A stretch of DNA of 64,000 nt from Luteitalea pratensis (lineage in GTDB: Bacteria; Acidobacteriota; Vicinamibacteria; Vicinamibacterales; Vicinamibacteraceae). Both the position numbers and the translations under genes were made by a program. Position 1 is the stretch's first letter. Each line of letters begins with the position of its first letter. The stretch lies in the NCBI RefSeq assembly GCF_001618865.1, contig NZ_CP015136.1, positions 1,585,001-1,649,000 on the forward strand, given 5' to 3'. Shown here in pieces: positions 9,557 through 17,944 of this stretch. The notes below the pieces were generated by a model. It made no database searches and was not told the origin of the DNA. It was given only the letters and a program-made list of their open reading frames with translations.

Positions 9557-10858
9557 ATGATCGCCGGCATTCCCATGCGACGGGACGCGTTGGTCACGGG
9601 CCGGTTCATCAACCGCATCTTGCTTGCAGCGGCGGTATTCGCGTCGATGGTCGCCACACCCGGAGCTGGCGCCGACACGCGCGTCATCTCACCTCCCGGT
9701 GTCCGCCTGGTCGGTCCTTACAGCCCGGGCGTGTTCGCCGGTGACTTCCTCTATGTCTCGGGGCAGGGCGGACGCAATGGCGATGGCCAGCTTCCCGACA
9801 CGATCGAAGGCCAGGTGCGCCAGGCGCTGCTGAACCTGAAGGCCATCGTCGAGGCGGGCGGGCTGACGCTGGAGCACGTCGTCTACAGCCAGGTCTACCT
9901 GACCGACATGGCGCATCACGACGTGATGGACCGTGTGTGGCGGGAGTTCTTCCCGGCGGCGCCGCCGGCGCGCGCGGTCGTGGGGGTCTACCGGCTTCCG
10001 ACCGACATCGCCGTCGAGATCAACGCCGTTGCCTATCGCGATCTCGGACGCCGGCAACCGATCAGGCCGGCCGGCACCCCGGCGTCGCTGTCGTGGTCGC
10101 CAGCCATCCTGGCCGGCAATCGATTGTTCCTGTCGGGATCGCTCGGTGCCGACCTTGCGACGGGCCGCGTGCCCGACGATCCTGCCGCGCAGGTGCAACT
10201 CGCGCTCGACAACATGCGACTGACGCTGGCGGCCGCCGGGATGGACTTCCGCCACATGGTCTTCGTCAATCCGTACCTCACCGGCGCGGCCTCGCGCCAG
10301 ATGAACGCCATCTACGCCAGGCACTTCGAGTTCGGCAACACGCCGGCGCGAGCCACCATCACGGTGACGAGCCTTCCAGGCGGCAATACGATCCAGTTCA
10401 CGGGCGTGGCGATCGCCGACCTGGTCTTGCGGCGAGCTTTCAGGCCGAAGAACATGCGGCCGAGCGCGACTGCCAGTCCGTGCGTCATGGCCGACGATAC
10501 GTACTATTGCTCGGCCAAGGGGCCGTTCACGCCCGGCCCGGCCGAGGGACCGGATCACCTTCAAGGCATCTGGGCGAGCACCGTCGAGGCGCAGGTGCGG
10601 CAGTCGATGCGGAACCTGCTCGACGGACTCGAGGAAGCGGGACTGACGCTTGCGAGTGTCGTGTCGGCCAGCGTGTACCTGGACGACATGAACGACGTCG
10701 CGCGCATGAACCGCGTCTATGCCCAGTACTTTCCCAGTTCGCCGCCCAGCCGCACGACGGTGGCGCAGGTGGCGCCGGCCGATCGCGGACCGCGCAACGA
10801 CGACACGTTTCCCGGCCTGGAGCAGATCTCGCTCGTCGCCGTGAGGGATGCACGATGA
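9557..10858 (+). CDS. secreted protein with three tandem RidA (YjgF/UK114) domains
   Basis: The 433-residue product starts with a signal peptide (RILLAAAVFASMVATPGAGA) and then has three copies of the RidA fold, roughly residues 40-165, 170-285 and 300-430. RidA proteins normally are single-domain cytosolic trimers that hydrolyse enamine/imine intermediates with an Arg and a Glu. Repeat 1 keeps both (PARAVVGV and VEINAVA). Repeat 2 keeps the Arg (ARATITV) but has Gln in the Glu position (IQFTGVA). Repeat 3 keeps the Arg (SRTTVAQV) with an uncertain Glu. One chain could thus form a pseudo-trimer with one complete site. The start could also be ATG 9575; neither has a good Shine-Dalgarno. A strong hairpin follows, then a PLP enzyme gene on the same strand. 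Confidence 0.85.
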   Translation: MIAGIPMRRDALVTGRFINRILLAAAVFASMVATPGAGADTRVISPPGVRLVGPYSPGVFAGDFLYVSGQGGRNGDGQLPDTIEGQVRQALLNLKAIVEAGGLTLEHVVYSQVYLTDMAHHDVMDRVWREFFPAAPPARAVVGVYRLPTDIAVEINAVAYRDLGRRQPIRPAGTPASLSWSPAILAGNRLFLSGSLGADLATGRVPDDPAAQVQLALDNMRLTLAAAGMDFRHMVFVNPYLTGAASRQMNAIYARHFEFGNTPARATITVTSLPGGNTIQFTGVAIADLVLRRAFRPKNMRPSATASPCVMADDTYYCSAKGPFTPGPAEGPDHLQGIWASTVEAQVRQSMRNLLDGLEEAGLTLASVVSASVYLDDMNDVARMNRVYAQYFPSSPPSRTTVAQVAPADRGPRNDDTFPGLEQISLVAVRDAR

Positions 10859-10905
10859 AAGCGAAAAGCAAACGCACTGAAAGGTAGCGGCCCGCCGAAA
10901 GGTAG

Positions 10906-10928
10906 CGGCCGGCTCTCCGAGCCGGCCG
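10906..10928. terminator. perfect GC-rich hairpin between RidA-like and PLP enzyme genes
   Basis: A 10-bp perfect stem (CGGCCGGCTC/GAGCCGGCCG) encloses a three-base loop. It is not followed by a T-run, so it may act as an attenuator, mRNA end stabiliser or repeat rather than a canonical intrinsic terminator. Two copies of ggtagcggcc lie just before it (10883-10892 and 10901-10910). Confidence 0.45.
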
Positions 10929-10949
10929 ATCCGCAGCTCAGGAGAACTC

Positions 10950-12611
10950 ATGCAGGACGACATCCAGTTCGACTCACAGCACGACGGCGTCACGCGGCGC
11001 GACCTGTTTCGGATCGGCAACGTCCTGGCGATGCCTGTGCTCATGGGCGCCGCGAGCACGCGCGTGGACGGCGCGGCGGCTGGTCCACTCAAGCCAGGGC
11101 CGGAGATCTACCAGTCCATCGGCGTCGAGCCCGTCATCAACTGCCGCGGCACGTTCACCATCATCGGCGGGTCGGTGGAACGCCCTGAAGTGCGTGCAGC
11201 CATGGACGCGGCCTCGCGCTATTTCGTGCAGATCGACGAGTTGGCTGCCGCGGTCGGCCAGCGGCTTGCCGAGTTGACCGGCGCCGAATGGGGCATGGTG
11301 TCGGGCGGATGCGCGGCGGGTCTCAAGCACGTCACGGCGGCATGCGTGACCGGGGGCAACCCCGAACGCCTGGTGCGCATCCCTGACCTCACCGGTTTCG
11401 ACAAGACCGAGGTCGTCAGCCCACGCTACTCGCGCAACGTCTACGACGCGGCGGTCCGCAACGTCGGCGTGACGATGATCACGGTCGAGACGATCGAGGA
11501 GCTCGAGCGCTCTCTTGGACCGAGAACCGCCATGATCTACCTGCTGGCCGGCGACGAGAGCACATCCGGGCCGATGTCGCTCGAGAACGTCGCGAAGGTC
11601 GCGCGACCGAAGAATATTCCCATCCTCATCGACGCCGCGGCCGAGGGACTGACAAGGCCCAACGTCCACCTCCAGGCAGGCGCGGACGTCGTCGCCTACA
11701 GTGGCGGCAAGGCACTGCGCGGACCGCAGTGCGCGGGGCTCCTGCTCGGTCGCAAGGACCTGCTGCTGTCGGCCTGGCAGGCGAGCGCGCCGCACCATGG
11801 TGCCGGCCGCGACAACAAGGTCGGGCGAGAAGAGACGCTCGGCATGCTGGCCGCCGTCGAAGCCTGGATGACGCGCGATCACGCGGCCGAATGGAAGACG
11901 TGGCTCGGCTGGCTGGACACCGTCGCCAAGCGCGTCTCGGCCATCCCCGGCGTCACGACCGGCGTGCGGGAGCCCAACGGACTCTCCAATCGGAGTCCCT
12001 CGCTGAGCATCACCTGGGATCCCGCGAAGCTGCACATCACCGGACCGGAACTCGCCGATCAACTCGCCCGGACGAAGCCGAGGATTGCCGTCGGCGCGGG
12101 TGGTGGACGCCCGGGCGCCGGAGCCGAGGGCATGACGTCGATTTCCGTGACCGCCTGGATGATGCAGCCCGGTGACGACAAGGTCGCCGCCGATCGCATC
12201 CACGGCGTGCTGAACGCGACGCGCGCCCCGCGAGTCACCGAGATGCGCGCCCCGTCGGTGAACGTCGCCGGCCGGTGGGACGTGGACATCACCTTCTCCA
12301 GCAGCCAGGGCCGGCACTCCCTGATGGTGGAGCAGGACGGCAACTGGCTACAGGGCGCGCATCAGGGCGACTTCAGCGCCCGCGACCTGACAGGAATGGT
12401 GGAGGGCAGCGACGTGGTCATCCGCAGCGTCGAGCGCCGCCCGGGCAGTTCGGTGACCTTCACGTTTTCTGGCACCGCGTCGGGCGACACGATGTCGGGC
12501 CAGATTCACATGGGTGAGTACCTGACCGCGACGTTCAAGGCCACGCGGCACAAGTACGGCGGACAGCGCACCCGAATCACCGTGCCGCAGGGGCCGCCAT
12601 TGGCAACCTAA
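10950..12611 (+). CDS. Tat-exported SelA-like PLP enzyme (aminotransferase class V fold) with extra C-terminal beta domain
   Basis: The start follows a good AGGAG and gives a Tat-type N-terminus (TRRDLFRIGNVLAMPVLMG). The catalytic domain resembles SelA/D-glucosaminate-6-phosphate ammonia-lyase-like PLP proteins: VINCRGTFTIIGGS, EWGMVSGGCAAGL, IPILIDAAAEG and the Schiff-base lysine in AYSGGKALRGPQ (K254). After about residue 430 comes an extra domain of roughly 110 residues (VAGRWDVDITFSSSQGRHS onward) with the alternating pattern of an antiparallel beta barrel, not part of the usual enzyme. Export of a PLP enzyme by the Tat route is plausible because cofactor is loaded in the cytoplasm. The preceding RidA-type gene fits functionally, since PLP lyases release the enamines that RidA hydrolyses. 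The substrate is unknown. Confidence 0.8.
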   Translation: MQDDIQFDSQHDGVTRRDLFRIGNVLAMPVLMGAASTRVDGAAAGPLKPGPEIYQSIGVEPVINCRGTFTIIGGSVERPEVRAAMDAASRYFVQIDELAAAVGQRLAELTGAEWGMVSGGCAAGLKHVTAACVTGGNPERLVRIPDLTGFDKTEVVSPRYSRNVYDAAVRNVGVTMITVETIEELERSLGPRTAMIYLLAGDESTSGPMSLENVAKVARPKNIPILIDAAAEGLTRPNVHLQAGADVVAYSGGKALRGPQCAGLLLGRKDLLLSAWQASAPHHGAGRDNKVGREETLGMLAAVEAWMTRDHAAEWKTWLGWLDTVAKRVSAIPGVTTGVREPNGLSNRSPSLSITWDPAKLHITGPELADQLARTKPRIAVGAGGGRPGAGAEGMTSISVTAWMMQPGDDKVAADRIHGVLNATRAPRVTEMRAPSVNVAGRWDVDITFSSSQGRHSLMVEQDGNWLQGAHQGDFSARDLTGMVEGSDVVIRSVERRPGSSVTFTFSGTASGDTMSGQIHMGEYLTATFKATRHKYGGQRTRITVPQGPPLAT

Positions 12612-12748
12612 CGCCTAACGCCTAACGCCGTTCCCGCCAACAGCCTGCGGCTTATGGCTCATGGGTTGCGGCTTACAGAGCCGGGCTTACGAACCCGGAA
12701 CCCGGAATCCGGTTTACGCGTGCCCGGTACCCGGTACCCGGTACCCGG
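12608..12748. repeat. short-period tandem repeats between convergent genes
   Basis: Three copies of the heptamer acgccta-type unit occur at 12608-12629, overlapping the stop region of the PLP gene. At 12723-12748 the unit cccggta is repeated three times. Between them lie degenerate gcggctta and cccggaa elements. No palindrome or spacer structure is seen, so this is simple-sequence DNA rather than a CRISPR. Confidence 0.6.
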
Positions 12749-12749
12749 C

Positions 12750-13991
12750 CTACGGCTGACGCGTCGCGGGCCGGCTGAACACGGCGCCGTGCGGGATGCC
12801 CTTGGCGTTCCCACCGTGCGGCCAGGTCTTGTCGTCCATCCGGAAGCCTGGCTCGGTGGCGCCGTCTTCGCGGAAGCGCGCGTCCCACGCGAGCTGGCCG
12901 GTCGCCGTGTCGAAGCGGGCGATCATCACCCGGTGCTGCATGCCCTTGTAGCCGGTCACCACGACCCGTCGCTGATCGGGCGAGATCGCGATCCAGTGCG
13001 GGACGTCATCGGGGCCCAGCGACACACGGCTCACTTCACGCGGCGCCGCGGGATTCGAGATGTCGAGACTGACGACGGCGCTCCAGGCGGGGACGGTGAC
13101 CAGGTAGTAGTGGCCGGCAATGACCGGGATGGCGCAGTAGGTCTCCTTCTTCTGCGGGAACGATGCGACGAGCCGTGCGGAGGGCGTGTCACCCGCCAGT
13201 CCTTCGACCAGGTACAGGCCGCAGTTGAATGTCGACACCAGCAGCGTCTTGCCATCAGCCATGAGTCGCGGCTCCGCGGTGAGCAAGCCCTCGTTGCCAC
13301 CGGGACCGTCCGGCAGCGCGATCGTGTGGAGCAGTCGCAGGTCCGCGAGACGCCACACCTGCAGGTTCCGGGAGGCTGCCGACGCCGAGTCCATGTCGGT
13401 CGTGGTCGTCACGATGCGATCGAGGCCAGCGACGATGCCGCCGCTGTAGACGCGCAGCCCAGGATCGGTGCCTGGTGCATCGGCCGAACTCGAACGTACC
13501 GGTGCGGCGGCGGGCGTCAGTTCCACGAGTCCGCCCGGACTCATCTTGCCCGCCTCGTGGCGCATCTGGAAGGTGGCCAGCACGTTGCCGTTCGGCAGGC
13601 GCAGGAACGAGTGCGGATGAGCGTAGCCCTCAACGTCACCGAACTGCTTCACGATTCGCGGCCGCGACCGATTGCCGAGATCGAAGACGAAGCTCTGGCC
13701 CGTCGCGAACCCGTTGGCGAAGAGCTGACCGTCGGCTGGCATCTCGTGCTCGGTGTGGTGCGGGCCGTTGGCGCGGCCAGGCACCGGCAGGGTGGTCACG
13801 AGGCGGCCGTACCGCTCCCCCCGGTCGCTGACGTCGAGGACCGCGAGGAAGTCCGGTTGCGCCTTGTCGGCAGACGCGGTCCAGAGGTACAGGTACTCGG
13901 CGGCCGGAGGAGACGCGGGCTCGGGCGCACGTGACGTACACGCGCACAGTGCGCCGAGCAGGAGAGCTGCACTTGATCTGGCCGTCACCAT
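12750..13991 (-). CDS. selenium-binding-protein (SBP56/methanethiol oxidase)-like lipoprotein
   Basis: With the ATG at 13991 the protein (413 aa) begins MVTARSSAALLLGALCACTS, a lipoprotein-like signal in which LCAC is the likely lipobox. The mature part opens YLYLWTASADKAQPDFLAVLD, followed by GPHHTEHEMPADGQLFANGF and DVEGYAHPHSFLRLPNGN, all reminiscent of the SBP56 beta-propeller with its His-rich copper or selenium site. The protein ends WPHGGNAKGIPHGAVF. SBP56 members include methanethiol oxidases; whether this one is catalytic is unknown. An alternative start at 14018 would add nine residues. It is divergent from the acyl-CoA ligase gene starting at 14122, leaving about 130 bases for two promoters. 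Confidence 0.75.
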   Translation of the reverse strand: MVTARSSAALLLGALCACTSRAPEPASPPAAEYLYLWTASADKAQPDFLAVLDVSDRGERYGRLVTTLPVPGRANGPHHTEHEMPADGQLFANGFATGQSFVFDLGNRSRPRIVKQFGDVEGYAHPHSFLRLPNGNVLATFQMRHEAGKMSPGGLVELTPAAAPVRSSSADAPGTDPGLRVYSGGIVAGLDRIVTTTTDMDSASAASRNLQVWRLADLRLLHTIALPDGPGGNEGLLTAEPRLMADGKTLLVSTFNCGLYLVEGLAGDTPSARLVASFPQKKETYCAIPVIAGHYYLVTVPAWSAVVSLDISNPAAPREVSRVSLGPDDVPHWIAISPDQRRVVVTGYKGMQHRVMIARFDTATGQLAWDARFREDGATEPGFRMDDKTWPHGGNAKGIPHGAVFSRPATRQP

Positions 13992-14121
13992 CGCGCCACG
14001 ATACACGAGATGCCGCATGGTCGGGCAATGGCCAGAGGATGGGCGAGGCGTAAGGATGACGTTGCCTAACGTCCAGGGCGGCGGTCCCGGACAGCTTGGC
14101 GACGTATGATGCCGTGACACC

Positions 14122-15705
14122 ATGGAAGTTCCGCTCACTCCGCTCGAGTTCATGCGGCGCACGCGCCGGCTGTACGCCAGCCGCGAGGGTGTCGTCGATG
14201 GCGCACAGCGGTGGACGTACGGTGCGTTCTTCGATCGATGCGACCGCTGGTCTGCGGCCCTGCAGCGTCTCGGCGTGCGGCCGGGCGATCGGGTCGCCTA
14301 CATCGCGCCCAACACGCACGCGCAGCTCGAGTCGTTCTACGCCGTCCCGCAACTGGGCGCCGTCCTCGTCCCGCTGAACTTCCGGCTGGTGGCCGACGAC
14401 TTCCGTTACCTCATTCAGCACAGTGGCGCGACGGTGGTGTGTGTCTCGGCCGCCTACCAGGCGAGCATCGACGCGATCCGCGACGACCTGTCCAACGTCG
14501 CACACTTTGTCGCCCTCGACTCTCACGGTCACGGGCCCGGCCCGCGCTGGCTCCAGTACGAATCCCTGATCGAGGAGGCGACCGGCGACTTCGTTCGGCC
14601 CGCCATTGCCGAGAACGATCTCCTCGCCATCAACTACACCAGCGGCACGACGTCTCGCCCCAAGGGCGTGATGATCACGCATCGCAATGCCTGGGTGAAC
14701 TCGGTCGGCATGCTCGCGCACACGCCGATGACGACCGCCGACTGCTACCTGTGGACGTTGCCGATGTTCCACGCCAACGGGTGGACCTTCACGTGGACGG
14801 TGACGGCGGCCGGTGCCCGGCACGTGTGCCTGCCGCAGTTCGATGCCGCGACCGTGTTTCGCCTCGCGAAGCAAGAGCAGGTGACGCGGTTGTGCGCAGC
14901 ACCGACCGTGTTGATCATGCTGGCAAATGCGCCTGCGGAAGCGAAGCAGGGCGCACCGCGCGGGCTCGGCGTGATGACTGCCGGGGCGCCACCGGCAGCG
15001 GTTACCATCCAGCGCATCGAGGATGAACTGGGCTGGGTCGTCACGCAGATCTACGGCCTGACCGAAACCGCACCGGCGATCAGCATCTGCGAGCCGCGCC
15101 CGGAGCACGCGGTGCTTTCCGGCGACGAGCGGGCCCGGATCAAGGCACGGCAAGGCGTGGAACTCATCACCTCCGGTGAGCTTCGCGTGGTGGACGACCA
15201 GGGCCGTGAGGTGCCCGCGGACGGCAAGAGCCCAGGTGAGATCATCGCCCGCGGCAATGTCGTCATGGCCGGGTACTACAACGATCCCGAGGCGACGGCG
15301 GCCTGCATGGGCAACGGGTGGTTCCATACCGGCGACGCGGCGGTCGTGCATCCCGATGGCTACGTGCAGATCACCGATCGGCTGAAGGACGTGATCATCA
15401 GCGGCGGCGAAAATATCTCGTCGGTGGAGGTCGAGGCGCTGCTGCTGCGGCATGAGGCGGTCCAGGAAGTCGCGGTGGTCGGTGTCCCGGACGAGACATG
15501 GGGTGAGTCACCGCACGCCTTCGTGGTGTTCAAGGCGGGCCGATCGGCGACCGCGGAACAACTCCAGGCCTTCTGCCGCGAGCACCTGGCCCACTTCAAG
15601 GTCCCGCACGGCTTCACACCGGTCGCGGAACTGCCGAAGACCGCGACCGGGAAAATTCAGAAATTCGTGCTGCGCCAGGGCCGACCCAACCTGTCGGCCC
15701 AATGA
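14122..15705 (+). CDS. AMP-dependent acyl-CoA synthetase, second paralogue
   Basis: The ligase (527 aa) has NYTSGTTSRPKGVMITHRN near residue 171, YGLTETAPAISICE near 310, DRLKDVIISGGENISSVEVE near 420 and TGKIQKFVLR near 509, covering the adenylate-binding, hinge and C-terminal lysine motifs of the acyl-CoA synthetase family. It is only distantly similar to the ligase at 5334-7091; the PMFHANGWTFTW block is typical of medium or long-chain acyl-CoA ligases. It is cytoplasmic. It lies 15 bases ahead of the M24 peptidase gene, so they are probably co-transcribed. Confidence 0.9.
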   Translation: MEVPLTPLEFMRRTRRLYASREGVVDGAQRWTYGAFFDRCDRWSAALQRLGVRPGDRVAYIAPNTHAQLESFYAVPQLGAVLVPLNFRLVADDFRYLIQHSGATVVCVSAAYQASIDAIRDDLSNVAHFVALDSHGHGPGPRWLQYESLIEEATGDFVRPAIAENDLLAINYTSGTTSRPKGVMITHRNAWVNSVGMLAHTPMTTADCYLWTLPMFHANGWTFTWTVTAAGARHVCLPQFDAATVFRLAKQEQVTRLCAAPTVLIMLANAPAEAKQGAPRGLGVMTAGAPPAAVTIQRIEDELGWVVTQIYGLTETAPAISICEPRPEHAVLSGDERARIKARQGVELITSGELRVVDDQGREVPADGKSPGEIIARGNVVMAGYYNDPEATAACMGNGWFHTGDAAVVHPDGYVQITDRLKDVIISGGENISSVEVEALLLRHEAVQEVAVVGVPDETWGESPHAFVVFKAGRSATAEQLQAFCREHLAHFKVPHGFTPVAELPKTATGKIQKFVLRQGRPNLSAQ

Positions 15706-15720
15706 ATACGCCGGAGCCTC

Positions 15721-17001
15721 ATGACCCTCTCACGCCGTCAGTTCTCCCGCACTGCCGGGCTCATCGCTGGTTCTCTCGTGGCAGTGCCCGCCGATGCGCA
15801 GACCCGCGACGATGCCCGTCGGGAGGTACCGGACGTCATCCGTGCCCTTTCTCCACTCCCCGGAGCGCCGCCCTACATCACCGACGACGAGCGTCGCGCG
15901 CGCATTGGCAAGGCGCGCCGCCTGATGGCCGAACAGGGGCTGGGCGCGATCGTGCTCGAACCGGGGACAACCATGGCGTACTTCGTGGACGTGCGCTGGG
16001 GCCTGAGCGAGCGGCCGTTCCTGCTGGTCATCCCTGCCAGGGGTGAACTCGCGTACGTGGCGCCCGCCTTCGAAGAGAACCGCGCGCGAGAAATCACGAA
16101 GTTCACCAACGATGTCCGCGTCTGGCAGGAAGACGAGGACGCGACGGCCCTCGTCGCGGGCATCCTGAAGGAGCGGGGCGTCGCCACCGGCAAGGTGGGC
16201 CTCGAGGAACGCGTCCGCTTCTTCATCGTCGACGGCCTGCGCAAGGCCGCGCCCGCGATCGAGTGGACCCTGGCGACGCCGGTCACGGCGGGCTGCCGGA
16301 TGATCAAGTCCGCGACCGAGATCGCGCTCATGCAGCACGCCAACGACATCACGATCGCCGCCTACAAGGCAGGGCTCTCGACGCTGCACGAGGGCCTGAC
16401 CCAGAACGAGTTGCGCGACAACATCACGGCGGCCTACCGCGCGCTCGGGGCGTCTGGGCCGATCGACGTCAGCTTCGGGGAGTACACGGCGTTCCCGCAC
16501 GGAAGCGTGCAGCCGCAGCGTCTCAAGTCGGGTGACGTCGTGCAGATCGACGACGGCGTCAGCTTCGGCGGCTACCAGTCCGACATCACGCGGACGGTGG
16601 TGTTCGGCACGCCGAGCAAGCGACAGGTGGACGTGTGGAATCTCGAGAAGAAGGCGCAGGCGGCGGCGTTCGCTGCGGCGCGCGTCGGTGCGACGTGCGA
16701 GTCGGTGGACGCGGCGGCCCGCAAGGTGATCAGCGACGCGGGCTTCGGGCCCGGGTACAAGGTGCCCGGCCTGCCGCACCGCACCGGCCACGGCATCGGC
16801 ATGGATGGCCATGAGTGGACGAACTTCGTGAAGGGGAACACGACCAGGCTCGCGCCGGGGATGTGCTTCAGCGACGAACCGATGATCGCGATCTACGGCG
16901 AGTTCGGGATTCGCCTGGAGGACTGCCTGTACATCACGCCCGACGGGCCGAAGTTCTTCACCCAGCCGAGCCCGGCGATCGATCAGCCGTTTGCGTCGTG
17001 A
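15721..17001 (+). CDS. Tat-exported M24 family metallopeptidase (Xaa-Pro aminopeptidase-like)
   Basis: The N-terminus MTLSRRQFSRTAGLIAGSLV is a Tat signal (RRQFSR). The C-terminal pita-bread domain shows the five metal ligands: two Asp in QIDDGVSFGGYQSDITRT (near residues 276 and 287), His in HRTGHGIGMDGHE (near 357), and two Glu in DEPMIAIYGEFGIRLED (near 387 and 400). The N-terminal creatinase-like domain is present, for a normal total of 426 residues. Such enzymes use two metal ions to cleave N-terminal residues next to proline, or creatine-like amides; the substrate is not resolvable. It is the last intact chromosomal gene before the tRNA-Leu scar. Confidence 0.9.
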   Translation: MTLSRRQFSRTAGLIAGSLVAVPADAQTRDDARREVPDVIRALSPLPGAPPYITDDERRARIGKARRLMAEQGLGAIVLEPGTTMAYFVDVRWGLSERPFLLVIPARGELAYVAPAFEENRAREITKFTNDVRVWQEDEDATALVAGILKERGVATGKVGLEERVRFFIVDGLRKAAPAIEWTLATPVTAGCRMIKSATEIALMQHANDITIAAYKAGLSTLHEGLTQNELRDNITAAYRALGASGPIDVSFGEYTAFPHGSVQPQRLKSGDVVQIDDGVSFGGYQSDITRTVVFGTPSKRQVDVWNLEKKAQAAAFAAARVGATCESVDAAARKVISDAGFGPGYKVPGLPHRTGHGIGMDGHEWTNFVKGNTTRLAPGMCFSDEPMIAIYGEFGIRLEDCLYITPDGPKFFTQPSPAIDQPFAS

Positions 17002-17012
17002 AGTCCGCCTTT

Positions 17013-17207
17013 CGCCAGAACAGCGATGGCTTGCCAACCGTAGCTCGCCGTCAGGCGAGGACTCGAGCCCGAGGGTCTGTGGACCGGTCCGCGGAGATGT
17101 TGGTCGAGGTCCGCCTTCGCGACTGCGTCGCTTCGACGGACAACCTTCGCCAGAACGGCGATGGCTTGCCAACCGTAGCTCACGTCAGGAGGGGACTCGA
17201 GCCCGGC
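17013..17207. repeat. two imperfect ~58-bp direct repeats
   Basis: Copy one (17013-17071) and copy two (17148-17205) share cgccagaac, gcgatggcttgccaaccg, tagctc, gtcagg and ggactcgagcccg with a few differences. The spacer contains gtccgccttcgcgactgcg, related to the gcgaaggcgga core of the REP-like cluster near 3990. No reading frame is preserved. The ggactcgagccc block resembles a tRNA T-arm, which is notable so near the true tRNA remnant, but no tRNA structure can be folded from it. Confidence 0.55.
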
Positions 17208-17279
17208 GCCCGAGGCGCGCAGCGCCGAAAGGCAAGGGCCTGAGGACCCTCTTCCGCGCCGAACGAACGTAGTGAGTGT

Positions 17280-17338
17280 TGGTGCGGAAGAGGGGACTCG
17301 AACCCCTACGAGATTGCTCCCGCCAGCCCCTCAACCTG
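17280..17338 (-). other. 3' half of a tRNA-Leu(CAG) gene; probable integrase attachment-site scar
   Basis: Read on the minus strand, the segment starts at CAG (17338-17336) in anticodon position, followed by an anticodon-stem 3' strand TGAGG, a long variable arm, a perfect T-arm AGGGG-TTCGAGT-CCCCT, the acceptor strand CTTCCGC, discriminator A and encoded CCA. The long variable arm and the acceptor strand (pairing with GCGGAAG) identify leucine. The 5' half (acceptor 5' strand, D-arm, anticodon stem 5' strand) is absent; similarity stops within the anticodon loop. This is the layout left by tyrosine-recombinase integration into a tRNA 3' end. No integrase gene was recognised nearby. An 11-bp inverted copy of the acceptor region (ccctcttccgc, 17247-17257) precedes it. 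Confidence 0.75.
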
Positions 17339-17944
17339 GACAGAAGCGTGGCGGATGACAGCAGATCGTAAAGAACAGGCGCGATTCGTGCACCTCGTTA
17401 GTCGTTCGCCGCCGTCCGTGGCGCGGTCCTCTGGAATCTGTTGCACAGACTTTGCACACGGCCCCTTTGGTGCTTGTGTGACTCGGGGAAACGCAGTCTC
17501 ATCTTCGAACACGCCACGTCGCCTCGCTGGGGCCGCATGCCGGCACTTGGGCGTCAGCACTGGGTGGACCATGAGGTGGGGCCGGCCTTGTGAGGAACAC
17601 CCGAAGCCCCCACCATTTAGCGGCTCCGCTTCACACGGAGCCTTGGAGACGTCCCTTCTCGTGATGCCGCGCTGTTGCCGTGCGCCCTACACCGCGTCCA
17701 TCGAGGAGGCGAAGCGTCTTGCGCGGACTCCCGCAGCTGCGACGGTGGGGACAATCGCCTCGGAGCGCTCCCATCCGGTTTTTCCCTCGCCAAGGTGGGA
17801 CCACTCGACGATGAAGTGAATGCGCCTGTCCGGCCGCCAACGCAGCCATCAGAACGGAATGTCGTCGGAGACGTCGAATCGGGAGTTGCCTGCGTAGCGA
17901 TAGAAGGACTTCAGTAACGCGGTCAGGCGCTGGACTCTCCCATC
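17339..17944. other. no recognisable gene
   Basis: This stretch directly inside the tRNA-Leu scar is visibly less GC-rich than the left part and contains only short open frames without recognisable motifs. It is the place where an integrase gene would be expected; no tyrosine-recombinase motif was found in any frame. Confidence 0.5.

Noticed and set aside
12608-12748. Possible CRISPR-like array
   Set aside because: Repeat units are only seven bases with no unique spacers and no cas genes nearby.
13636-15453. 605-codon minus-strand open frame
   Set aside because: Antisense to the acyl-CoA synthetase, which has all catalytic motifs. No signal or domain in the shadow.
15730-17172. 480-codon minus-strand open frame over the M24 peptidase
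   Set aside because: The plus-strand peptidase has a Tat signal and all metal ligands. The antisense frame has none.
17175-17212. Additional tRNA fragment in the repeat ggggactcgagcccg
   Set aside because: The T-arm-like block lacks a matching acceptor stem or variable arm and recurs in both direct repeats, so it is treated as part of the repeat.
17355-17819. Open frame next to the tRNA-Leu scar as an integrase
   Set aside because: None of the conserved R...HxxR...Y motifs is visible in any frame.
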